From Streptococcus himalayensis (GTDB taxonomy: Bacteria > Bacillota > Bacilli > Lactobacillales > Streptococcaceae), in NCBI RefSeq assembly GCF_001708305.1, contig NZ_CP016953.1, positions 1,321,501 through 1,385,500 of the forward strand: a DNA stretch of 64,000 nucleotides. Direction: 5' to 3'. A model generated the notes under the pieces. That model made no database searches. It saw only the letters and a program-made list of their open reading frames with translations, and was not told the DNA's origin. Of the stretch, positions 30,075-39,200 are shown piece by piece (position 1 is the stretch's first letter; each line of letters opens with the position of its first letter). The translations under genes were made by a program, and so were the position numbers.

Positions 30075-30907
30075 TGGCAGATATACGATTGATTGCCTTG
30101 GATTTAGATGGAACCTTGTTGAATTCGGAGAAACAGATTTCCCGAAAAAATCTTGCTGCGCTAAGAGCAGCCCAAGAGAAGGGGGTGAAGATTGTCCTAA
30201 CAACAGGCCGTCCGCTCAAAGCTATGGAATTTTTCTTGACAGAGCTAGGGCTTGCCAACCAAGCAGATGAATACACCATCACCTTTAATGGAGGCTTGGT
30301 GCAACGCAACACCGGAGAAATTTTGGACAAGACAGTTTTTTCACAGGACGATGTGGCGCGTATTTTTGCAGAAACTGAGCGCTTGGGCTTGCCACTTGAT
30401 GCCATATCTGAGGGCACTGTTTACCAGATCCAGTCGGATCAAGAATCGCTGTATAGCACCTGCAACCCAACCTTGCAGTTTGAAAAGGTTGCCTTTGCAG
30501 ACCTTTCTAGCCAGCAGACCTATAACAAATGTGTAACGGCTTATACGCCAGAAATCGTGGATGCAGGCCTGCAAAAGATTTCGAAGGATTTATTTGACCA
30601 GTACGAGATTTTCAAATCCCGCGATATTCTCTTGGAATGGTCGCCTAAAAACGTTCATAAGGCCAATGGTTTAGAGAAATTGATTGCTCATCTAGGGATT
30701 GACCGCAGTCAGGTCATGGCGTGCGGGGATGAGGCCAATGATCTCTCCATGATTGAATGGGCAGGACTTGGCGTTGCTATGGGCAATGCTGTGGAAGAAG
30801 TCAAAGAAGTAGCCAAGGTCATCACTCCAATGACCAATGACCAGGATGCTGTTGCTTGGGCTATCAAAGAATATGTACTAAAGGAGGGAGAAAATGGGCT
30901 TATTTGA
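30074..30907 (+). CDS. HAD-superfamily hydrolase, Cof type (second of pair)
   Basis: A 277-aa Cof-type HAD phosphatase, a clear relative of the preceding gene. Motif I is DLDGTLLNS, motif II is LTTGRP, the lysine region is HKANGLEKLI, and the acidic motif is GDEANDLSMIEWAG. The cap domain sits between them. GGAGGG precedes ATG 30074. It overlaps ftsY by 14 nt. The substrate is not predictable. Confidence 0.93.
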   Translation: MADIRLIALDLDGTLLNSEKQISRKNLAALRAAQEKGVKIVLTTGRPLKAMEFFLTELGLANQADEYTITFNGGLVQRNTGEILDKTVFSQDDVARIFAETERLGLPLDAISEGTVYQIQSDQESLYSTCNPTLQFEKVAFADLSSQQTYNKCVTAYTPEIVDAGLQKISKDLFDQYEIFKSRDILLEWSPKNVHKANGLEKLIAHLGIDRSQVMACGDEANDLSMIEWAGLGVAMGNAVEEVKEVAKVITPMTNDQDAVAWAIKEYVLKEGENGLI

Positions 30908-32549
30908 TCGCTTATTTGGCAGAAAAAAAGAAGAGACGAGTGCGACGGAAGAGGTCTTGAGCCAAGAAATTTCAAATGAGAACCTGGCAGACTCAGAAAA
31001 TCTTGAAGTCGTTGAGATGGAAGAAAGAAATGACTTCCCTGAGACGACCCTAGAGGCAGACCTCTCATCGAGCAATGCTGACCTTGAAACGTCAATCCAA
31101 GCATCTTCTGAGAGCAATGTTGACCTTGAAACGTCAATCCAAGCATCTTCTGAGAGCAATACCAATCTTGAAACGTCAATTCAAGCGTCTTCTGAGAGCA
31201 ATGCCAATCTTGAAATGTCAGCTCAAACACCTTTTGAGCTTGCTAGCGAAAGAGAGAATTCTTCTCACCAAGAAGTGCCTTCAGACCAACCAGCGTCTGC
31301 CTTAGAGGCTTACTATGCAGACTTGCAGGCTCGGTTAGCCGCAGCACATGACAAGGCTAAAGAAGAAGCTGGGCTAGACACCTCAGTTGAAAACACCTTC
31401 GAACCAGAGCTAGTTGAGCAAGAAAAATCAACCGACGCACCTGTTGCAGAAGTTGCAAAACCAGAGCTGTTTGAGGATGAAAGCACCTCAGTTGAAAACA
31501 CCTTCGAACCAGAGCCGGTTGAGCAAGAAAAGTCAGCAGACGCGCTCGTTGCAGAAACCGCAAAATCAGAGCAATTCGAGGAAGAAAGTACTTCAAAAAC
31601 GCCAGAGTTTCAAACCCAGCCAGAAACGGTGCAAGATAAGTATGACCGAAGTTTGCGCAAGACTCGGAAAGGATTTGGTGCTAAACTCAATGCCTTCTTT
31701 GCTAATTTCAGAAAGGTGGATGAGGAATTTTTCGAGGAATTGGAAGAGCTCCTGATCACGAGTGATGTGGGCGTGCAGGTCGCTTCTCGTTTGACTGAGG
31801 AATTGCGCTATGAAGCACGGCTTGAAAATGCCAAAAAACCAGACGCGCTCCGTCAGGTTATCATTGAAAAATTGGTCGATCTCTATGAAAAGGATGGCAC
31901 TTATAAGGAAACAATCCAGCTAAAAGACGACTTGACTGTCATGCTCTTTGTTGGGGTTAATGGGGTTGGGAAAACCACTTCCATTGGAAAATTAGCCTAT
32001 AAATACAAGAACGAAGGCAAGAAAGTCATGCTAGTCGCCGCAGATACCTTTAGGGCTGGAGCTGTTGCCCAGCTAGTGGAATGGGGCAATCGCGTCGGTG
32101 TGCCGGTCGTGACAGGCCCTGAAAAGTCAGACCCAGCCAGCGTCGTCTATGACGGCATGGAGCGTGCCAAGGCAGAGCAGGTCGATATTCTCTTGATTGA
32201 TACCGCAGGTCGTCTGCAAAATAAGGACAATCTGATGGCCGAATTGGAGAAAATCGGTCGGATTATCAAGCGAGTGGACGAAACAGCACCGCATGAAACC
32301 TTCTTGGCGCTTGACGCTTCGACAGGGCAAAATGCCTTAGTGCAGGTCAAGGAATTTTCAAAAATCACTCCGCTGACGGGAATTGTCTTGACCAAGATCG
32401 ATGGGACAGCGCGTGGGGGTGTTGTCCTAGCCATCCGCGAAGAGTTGGACATTCCAGTCAAACTTATCGGTTTTGGGGAAAAGATTGACGATATTGGCGA
32501 ATTCAACTCAGAACACTTTATGAAAGGCCTGTTAGAAGGTCTGCTATAA
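30894..32549 (+). CDS. ftsY: Signal recognition particle receptor FtsY
   Basis: FtsY (551 aa) docks SRP-ribosome complexes at the membrane through a GTPase paired with Ffh. The N-terminal A domain (about 1-245) is long and acidic with internal repeats. The NG domain follows: NGVGKTTSIGKLAYK (G1), DTFRAGAVAQL, DTAGR, TKIDGTARGG. GAGGGAG precedes ATG 30894. The A domain carries 14-aa units (LETSIQASSESN) in three to four tandem copies and a 35-aa acidic unit (TSVENTFEPE...) twice, so its length may vary between strains. Confidence 0.97.
   Translation: MGLFDRLFGRKKEETSATEEVLSQEISNENLADSENLEVVEMEERNDFPETTLEADLSSSNADLETSIQASSESNVDLETSIQASSESNTNLETSIQASSESNANLEMSAQTPFELASERENSSHQEVPSDQPASALEAYYADLQARLAAAHDKAKEEAGLDTSVENTFEPELVEQEKSTDAPVAEVAKPELFEDESTSVENTFEPEPVEQEKSADALVAETAKSEQFEEESTSKTPEFQTQPETVQDKYDRSLRKTRKGFGAKLNAFFANFRKVDEEFFEELEELLITSDVGVQVASRLTEELRYEARLENAKKPDALRQVIIEKLVDLYEKDGTYKETIQLKDDLTVMLFVGVNGVGKTTSIGKLAYKYKNEGKKVMLVAADTFRAGAVAQLVEWGNRVGVPVVTGPEKSDPASVVYDGMERAKAEQVDILLIDTAGRLQNKDNLMAELEKIGRIIKRVDETAPHETFLALDASTGQNALVQVKEFSKITPLTGIVLTKIDGTARGGVVLAIREELDIPVKLIGFGEKIDDIGEFNSEHFMKGLLEGLL
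31078..31220 (+). repeat. 42-bp tandem repeats in the ftsY A domain
   Basis: Units encoding LETSIQASSESN plus two residues repeat in tandem, three close copies and a degenerate fourth. A second, 35-aa repeat pair follows at about 31381-31590. Confidence 0.85.
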
Positions 32550-32582
32550 AGCAGGAAAAAGTCTTTTGAGACAAAACAAGAT

Positions 32583-32640
32583 AAAAATCGAATGATGCTA
32601 CTTTCTGACAAGAGATTAAGAAACCATCATTCGGTTTTTA
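32583..32640 (+). terminator. Terminator after ftsY
   Basis: A 15-bp stem (AAAAATCGAATGATG with CATCATTCGGTTTTT) and a 27-nt loop. A similar sequence (AAAAATCGAGTGATTGATG...CCATTATTCG) occurs at 56048-56100, so it may belong to a small repeat family. Confidence 0.8.
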
Positions 32641-33117
32641 TTGTTTTATTCTATATTTTATAGCAGTTTATTCGTTATGAATTTTATTTCTTTTCCTATT
32701 TTAGTGATTGTTGACGAGTATTAGGCAGAAAGCTCGGTTGTTAGAATGTAGATGACCAAATAGCCTGCCCTTGCCAGTAGAAATATAGGTGGAAGGATTA
32801 TTACTAGTCATGCTAGCAAGCAAATCTTATGAAAAGCTTGCAGGTCTATTAGAAGTCTATCTCGTATTTGGAACCTGTCTTCACAATGTCATAATGCCTT
32901 CAAAAGACGAGCGATTTGTGATGATTTCATAAAAGCGACCTCCGATGATATTGATTTGTCAACATCCTAGGAAGTTGAATGTGTAAAATCATGACAAATT
33001 CGGTTTATGTTATAGAGTATGAAAGAGCTTGTGATGGTGTGACTACAAGTCCTTATATTCATGTAATTTCAAAATAGCCATTTGATATACATCTGTTTAT
33101 TCTTGATAAAAAATATA
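32641..33117. other. Gene-free stretch
   Basis: AT-rich, with stops in all frames. The longest frame of note is a 41-codon one from 32811 with no ribosome site. I see no RNA gene or promoter that stands out. Confidence 0.6.
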
Positions 33118-33215
33118 AGTGTGTTAAGTAAGCCAAATAAGATGATTTTTTGGCAGATGAAAAGTACAGTCATAAAAAAATAGGTAGTTTACGTTCGAAC
33201 CATCTAAGAAAGTAC
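33118..33215 (+). repeat. Intergenic repeat family B, copy 2
   Basis: It starts GTGTGTTAAGTAA and ends TTTACGTTCGAACCATCTAAGAAA, matching 24670-24770 with small gaps. Confidence 0.55.
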
Positions 33216-33331
33216 GTTTATTGTGACTGAGTATGAGAAAGAAAAGCTCTTCTATTTCAGTTGGAGAAAAGGCGATCTTTTGGATTTCTCCGAGAAAATT
33301 AGCGCGAAACTTCGCCTATCATCAAAAATTT

Positions 33332-33340
33332 TGCTATAAT
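33332..33340 (+). promoter_or_regulatory. Extended -10 directly abutting the fRMsr start
   Basis: TGCTATAAT ends at 33340, exactly 6 nt before ATG 33347. The expected transcription start is the A of the ATG, and no Shine-Dalgarno exists. Confidence 0.7.
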
Positions 33341-33346
33341 AGTCTC

Positions 33347-33844
33347 ATGAAAGAAAAAGAAAAACAATCCAATTACGACTTACTCCTGGCCCAGTTAGAG
33401 GCCTTGTTAGAAGGGGAGACCAATCCTCTGCCAAACCTCTCCAACGCCAGTGCCCTGCTTAGACAAGCCTTGCCTAATTCGGTCTTTACAGGTTTTTACT
33501 TGTATGACGGGACAGAATTGCTCCTAGGTCCTTTTCAAGGGGGTGTATCCTGTGTCCATATCCCGCTAGGGAAGGGAGTTTGTGGGGAAGTAGCTGAGAA
33601 GCGAGAGACCATGATTGTCCCTGATGTGCGTGAGCATGCCAACTATATCGCTTGTGATGGGGCTGCCCGCAGTGAGATTGTCGTGCCTATGGTGAAAAAT
33701 GGTCAGCTGATTGGGGTCTTGGACCTTGATTCTCACGTAGTAGCTGACTATGATGATGTGGATCAAGCTTATCTCGAACGCTTTGTTGCTATCTTGCTCG
33801 ATAAGACCCACTGGGACTTTTCAATGTTTGGAGAAAATCGCTAA
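33347..33844 (+). CDS. msrC: GAF-domain free (R)-methionine sulfoxide reductase
   Basis: A 165-aa single-domain GAF protein of the fRMsr (YebR/MsrC) family, which repairs free methionine-R-sulfoxide. The three conserved cysteines are present in their motifs: SCVHIP, GVCGEV and IACDGAA. The family end IGVLDLDS follows. ATG 33347 is chosen because the protein family starts near it. The open frame to 33233 includes the promoter. The mRNA is predicted leaderless. The stop overlaps the dnaX start (TAATG), so the two are co-transcribed. Confidence 0.92.
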   Translation: MKEKEKQSNYDLLLAQLEALLEGETNPLPNLSNASALLRQALPNSVFTGFYLYDGTELLLGPFQGGVSCVHIPLGKGVCGEVAEKRETMIVPDVREHANYIACDGAARSEIVVPMVKNGQLIGVLDLDSHVVADYDDVDQAYLERFVAILLDKTHWDFSMFGENR

Positions 33845-35514
33845 TGTACCAAGCCCTCTATCGCAAGTATCGTAGCCAGACCTTTGGACAAATGGTGGGG
33901 CAGGACGTGATTGCGACAACGCTCAAACAGGCTGTGGAGCAGGACAAGATCAGCCATGCCTATCTGTTTTCAGGACCTCGTGGGACAGGAAAGACCAGTG
34001 CGGCAAAGATATTTGCCAAGGCCATGAACTGCCCCAACCAAGTGGGAGGTGAGCCCTGCAATGACTGCTATATCTGCCAGTCCATCACAGACGGGATCCT
34101 TGAGGATGTCATTGAGATTGACGCCGCATCCAACAACGGTGTCGATGAAATTCGCGATATCCGAGACAAGTCCACCTATGCTCCCAGCATGGCTAAGCAC
34201 AAGGTCTATATCATCGACGAGGTTCACATGCTCTCGACGGGGGCCTTCAATGCTCTCTTGAAAACCTTGGAAGAGCCAACGGAAAATGTAGTTTTTATCC
34301 TTGCTACGACTGAGTTGCACAAGATTCCTGCGACCATTTTGTCACGCTTGCAACGCTTTGAATTTAAGGCGATTAAGACCAAGGCAATCGAGGAGCATTT
34401 GGCAACTGTCCTAGCGGCAGAAGGTCTAGCCTTTGAAGATGAGGCACTTTCTCTCGTCGCAAGACGTGCCGAAGGCGGGATGCGCGATGCTCTGTCTATC
34501 TTAGATCAAGCCCTCAGCTTAGCCCAAGGGCAACCGCTTAGTGTCGCTATTGCTGAGGAGATGACAGGCTCCATCAGCCTTGCTGCTCTCGATCAGTATG
34601 TCGCTGCTCTCCTTCAGTACGAAGCTAATCAGGCACTGGAGCAGCTCAATCTCATCTTTGATAATGGGAAAAATATGGCTCGCTTTGTGACCGACCTCCT
34701 CCAATACCTGAGAGACTTGCTAATCGTGCAGACAGGTGGGGAAAATACGCATACCAGTGACATCTTTCAGGAAAATCTCTCAGCTCCCAAGGAGCGGATT
34801 TTTAGCATGATTGACCAAGCGACGGATAGTCTAGGAGAGATTAAAACGAGTCTCCAGCCCAAGATTTACACCGAAATGATGACCATCAAGCTGGCTAGTA
34901 AGAAAGAAGCCTCTACTCATTCGGACGACTTGGCAGATGAAATCCTGCAACTGAAAAAAGAGATAGCAGTCCTCAAGGAGGAGTTAGCTCAGCTTGGGAC
35001 AGCACCAATTGCCAAAAAAACAGCCACCACTCCAGCCACTACCAAGTCCAGCAAGGGCTACCGTGTCGACCGCTCCAAGGTCTATGCTATCTTACAGGAA
35101 GCCGTGGAAAATCCAGACCTAGCACGGAAAAATCTCATCCGTCTCCAAGAGTCTTGGGGTGAGATTATCGAGAGTTTAGCAGGACCAGACAAGGCTCTGC
35201 TCATCGGCTCTCAGCCCGTAGCAGCCAATGAACGCCATGCCATCCTTGCCTTTGAGTCCGCCTTTCATGCAGAACAAACCATGAAACGCGACAATCTCAA
35301 TACTATGTTTGGCAATCTCCTCAGTAGAGCAGCGGGCTTTTCGCCAGATATTTTAGCCCTTTCTATGGAGGATTGGACCCAGATTCGGGCGGAATTTTCT
35401 GCTAAAGCCAGAAGCCAGAAGCAAGGAGAGCAGGAGCCAGAAGCAAGGGAAGAAAGCCTGATTCCAGATGGATTTGAATTTCTCGCGGATACCATCACTG
35501 TCCAAGAGGACTGA
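33844..35514 (+). CDS. dnaX: DNA polymerase III subunit gamma/tau
   Basis: DnaX (556 aa) is the clamp-loader ATPase of the replisome. Walker A is GPRGTGKTSAAK (near residue 45), the zinc-binding cysteines are in the region CPNQ...CNDCYIC, Walker B/SRC region is DEVHMLS, and the arginine-finger segment is LSRLQRFEF. The C-terminal part from about 390 is a tau-type extension. The start ATG 33844 overlaps the previous stop by one base. DUF3272 follows, as in other streptococci. Confidence 0.96.
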   Translation: MYQALYRKYRSQTFGQMVGQDVIATTLKQAVEQDKISHAYLFSGPRGTGKTSAAKIFAKAMNCPNQVGGEPCNDCYICQSITDGILEDVIEIDAASNNGVDEIRDIRDKSTYAPSMAKHKVYIIDEVHMLSTGAFNALLKTLEEPTENVVFILATTELHKIPATILSRLQRFEFKAIKTKAIEEHLATVLAAEGLAFEDEALSLVARRAEGGMRDALSILDQALSLAQGQPLSVAIAEEMTGSISLAALDQYVAALLQYEANQALEQLNLIFDNGKNMARFVTDLLQYLRDLLIVQTGGENTHTSDIFQENLSAPKERIFSMIDQATDSLGEIKTSLQPKIYTEMMTIKLASKKEASTHSDDLADEILQLKKEIAVLKEELAQLGTAPIAKKTATTPATTKSSKGYRVDRSKVYAILQEAVENPDLARKNLIRLQESWGEIIESLAGPDKALLIGSQPVAANERHAILAFESAFHAEQTMKRDNLNTMFGNLLSRAAGFSPDILALSMEDWTQIRAEFSAKARSQKQGEQEPEAREESLIPDGFEFLADTITVQED

Positions 35515-35543
35515 GCTAGGAAGAAAGAGAACCAAAGAACTTG

Positions 35544-35738
35544 ATGAACAAACGACAACTAATCCTAATGGCGATCTTTACCGCCATTGAAACCTATTAT
35601 TTTAATGAAGCGATGATGGCAGAGCAGTATCTGATAGCAGGATTTTGGGGCTTTTTAGTCGCGAGAAATCTCCAAGTAAGCTATGTCATGAGTAAAATCG
35701 TAGCCACCATTGACCGCCACATCCAAAAAAGAAAATAA
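35544..35738 (+). CDS. DUF3272-family small membrane protein
   Basis: A 64-aa protein with two hydrophobic segments (LILMAIFTAIETYYF; YLIAGFWGFLVA) and a basic end. It resembles the streptococcal DUF3272 family found after dnaX. The function is unknown. ATG 35544 is preferred over the adjacent TTG 35541. It lies 29 nt after dnaX and before a terminator, so it is the last gene of the fRMsr-dnaX unit. Confidence 0.8.
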   Translation: MNKRQLILMAIFTAIETYYFNEAMMAEQYLIAGFWGFLVARNLQVSYVMSKIVATIDRHIQKRK

Positions 35739-35743
35739 AGAAC

Positions 35744-35777
35744 AACCACTTAGAAGCATCCTTCTAGGTGGTTTTTT
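35744..35777 (+). terminator. Terminator after the dnaX unit
   Basis: A 13-bp stem (AACCACTTAGAAG with CTTCTAGGTGGTT, one G-T pair), then TTTT. The next 340 bp (35778-36119) hold no gene. Confidence 0.9.
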
Positions 35778-36127
35778 CTAGCCTATTCAATCTAAGTAGA
35801 CATAAAGAGGCCCTCCTAAAGCTCTTAGAGATTTTGAAATAGCCAAGAAAAAATGAGTAGATTCAGTCTTTCCTGCTGAAACTGACTTGAAAAAGGTTGA
35901 ATGGGTGTTCTGTATTTGCTGAAAGGCGAAGCAAGAGTACAGCTAGTATGCTCACTATGAAAATCAACAGAATGTCCATTTTTATGTAATGAAATAGAAA
36001 AATAAGAAAGTATACAGAAAAGTTTCGGAAATAGAATAAGGGGGTGAGCTAATTTCTTTTATAAATGTAAAAAATACGAAATTTACTTGATTTTTTGTAG
36101 AAATTATGATACCTTCTACTTGACAGA

Positions 36128-36155
36128 TTGATATGGGGGGGGGCATTGCTATAGT
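36128..36155 (+). promoter_or_regulatory. Promoter of giant adhesin gene 2 with G9 tract in its spacer
   Basis: The -35 TTGATA (36128-36133) and -10 TATAGT (36150-36155) are 16 bp apart. Nine consecutive G (36135-36143) fill most of the spacer. Adding one G gives the optimal 17 bp, and losing one gives 15 bp. An alternative -35 TTGACA (36120-36125) is 24 bp from the same -10. A phase-variable promoter is inferred by analogy with known poly-G/poly-C promoters in other bacteria. Confidence 0.65.
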
Positions 36156-36216
36156 ACTTATAGTAATATATGAACCCCTCTAGAAATGAAGTCAAAAAAA
36201 ATACTAAGGAGGAAAA

Positions 36217-39200
36217 ATGATGTTTTATCGCAAAAAAGATCGTTTTTCAATTCGTAAATTTAAGGTAGGTGTAGGCTCTGTTTTCTTAGGTTCATTTTTA
36301 TTAGGTGTACCTCAAGTGTATGCGGATGAAGCAATAGAAGCGAAAGCAGAAACAGAAGTCGTATCAGCTACGGTCGAAGATACGGAAGCAAATGCGATTT
36401 TACCAGATGTTGTCCCATCTTCAGTAAATCCTGAAGATGCTTCTACAAAGGAAACTCCTAACGCTGCGGTTGTCAACGTAGAAGAAGTGCCTAGTGTGAA
36501 TGTAGCTGCTCAGGAAAAACCAGCAGTTTCTCCAAGTGTGGCGCAAAAAAATGAAAGCGCTACAAACGCTGTAACTCCGACCATTACGGAAACTCCGTCA
36601 AGTAAGGAACAGGCAGTACCAAAAAATGAAAGCGCTTCGCAAGCAGTAGCTCCAGCTATCCCAGCGAAAGAGACCCCAACTGCTCCAGCAGAAAAAGCAG
36701 CTGAGACGCCAACTACAGCAGCCGCTGAAAAGGCAGCACCAGAAGTATCTGCTCCAAAAGATACATTGACAGTCTCTAAAGCGCAAGCAGCAGAAACCAT
36801 CCAGGCTTACTCTCGTCTCTCAGAAGAATTGAAAGCAAGCTTTATGACTCGCTTGAACCAAGCGACAGATGCAGCTGCCCTTGAGTTAATCGCAAATGAA
36901 GCCAAACGACTCCAAAAACGAAGCGAAACCTTCCCTAATGAAGGTCGAGTAATCCCAACAGGGACTGGCTTCCGTCTAGGGGAAACAGAGACACCGACAC
37001 AAGGAAGACAGGTGACGCCAAAAGTTACGGTTGATGGGACTCATTCAACATACAATGTTCTGCCAACCTTAGTTGCAAATCCATTCAAAGTAAATTTGAG
37101 TTTTGAGGGGCAAGAGCTACATAAGGACGATTATTTCTACATCGAAGGACAAGATGTACCAGTCGAACTTCCAAGAAAAATCGTCATTACAAATCCTGAT
37201 ACTAATGAAGAAGTTGTGATTGGTACGGTAGAGCGTGTTGGTTATGAAAGTGATTACTACCGTGCTCAAGATTCACAGGATCCTACACGTTTTGATTTGT
37301 CTGCATCTTCAGACTATATGTCTAAGAAAATTAAATATAAAGTTACCTTCAATGAAAATGTAGAAGGACTTAAGGACGTAAAAGCGGAAATTAATCGTAA
37401 TTCTAATGTCCAAACTTTAGGTGTGACACAACCTCACACAGTTAAATTCAAAGTTTTAGTGAATGGTCAAGTGGCTGCAGAGAAAGACTATATTCAAAAT
37501 CCGTTAAATAATGGTGCTGGTACAACTTATAGACGGTTTGGTCCTGGAGATACCAAACCTTATCTTCGCTTTAATACCATGTTGTATGATTTTCGACCGC
37601 TTGGAGATGCAGAAGATATTGCCTTTTCAAAAGAGGTTGAAAATGATGCAATTCTAACCTTTAATGGTGAAGTCGGTGGGCTACCAAATGGATTTGTAGC
37701 TAAAATCAAAGCTAAGGATACCAATCCAAATCCATATATTTGGGGCGATAATTTGATGCTAGGGACTCGCCTTCCAGTGTATTATATGCCGTATGATAAG
37801 GATGGTAAACCACAAGCAAATTCAACGGATGGAAGTGTCTATGTAACTCCAAAAGACACGTATATGATCATCGAGAAGATTAGTGAGGACAAGAAAGAAG
37901 CAACGATTCGTTTCTTTGGAGACTATTCAAGACCTGGTATCATTATTAACGGTACTATGCATCCAGATAAAGAAGAGGCCGGAAAAACATCCAAGTTTGG
38001 TGTGACATTACTTAAAAAGGAATGGAGCACGGCAAATCCAGGGAATAACGCAGACCTTACGGAAAAGGTGCAAGTTGACGATCCTGACCATCCAGGCGGA
38101 TCGATTATGGTGGATGATCCGAAAAGACCTGGACCTGCACCTGGTTTCCATTTGGTAACGTTTTTTGATCATAATGGAAATCCAATAAATACTCGTGCTT
38201 TGCAAACTGGGGGGAACTATCGTTATGCAGATTCTGCTCGCTTTACAGCCCTGCCAGTCACAGCGAGTAACCCTGAGATCCTTAATAAAGGAAAAGTCAC
38301 TGTACACTATGTAGACACAGACGGTAAAAAACTACAAGACCCTGTAGAAGCTGTCTCTGAACAGCCAGTTATAGCTCCAGGTACAGAAAACAAGACGCAA
38401 TACGATACAAAGACGGATAACGTCCGCAAACCAACGATTAAATCAGGCGATGTAACCTACAAACTTGTTTCAGCAGGAGACTACAATGTCGGTACAGTTG
38501 GAGCAGAGAATAACCTAGAAACCAAAAAACTGGATACAGTCGATGGTGAAAAAATAATCGCTGCAAATGATATGGAAGGTATTGCACCGTCTGGTGACTT
38601 GATGCAAGGTGAACACCATGTTACTTATGTCTACAAGGCAGTCAAAGGTAATGTCGACGTTTACTTTGTAGATGAAAATGGAAATACCCTTTCTCCAAAA
38701 GAAACTGATACGACTGATGGCAATATTGATGCTGCCTACGATACGGAAGATGACCACCATAAAGCAGAAATTACTGTTAATGGAAAAGTCTACGCCTTTA
38801 AAGAACTTTCTAAGACAAACATTGTTGATGGTAAGGAAATCAAAACTGATGAACTGAACCATATCGGTGGAACTACTGGAAAGATAAAAGAAGGTACGAC
38901 ACACGTCATCAAAGTGTATGCATTGAAACCAGGTTCTGTCTTTGTAAACTATGAGGATAAGACAACAGGTCAACCAATAGCAAACAAAGTTACCGATACT
39001 GATAATCAACCAGATGGAACAAAATATGACACTTACGACCGAAAACCTGAAAAATTAGACGGTACAGACGGCTCAACTTACTATCTTGCACAAAGCAAAC
39101 CAAAAGACGGTTCAGCACCTGAAAGTGGCGAAGTAACGGCAGGTGTCAATAAAGAAGTAACTTATCTGTATGAAAAAGCTGGTAACGTCAAAGTCCATTA

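Noticed and set aside
32811-32936. A 41-codon open frame after ftsY
   Set aside because: It has no ribosome site or promoter, and the translated sequence resembles nothing known to me.
35014-35020. A7 run in dnaX as a gamma/tau frameshift site
   Set aside because: It is in the register C-AAA-AAA-A, not the canonical A-AAA-AAG heptamer, and no stimulatory hairpin is evident. Transcriptional slippage is possible but unsupported.
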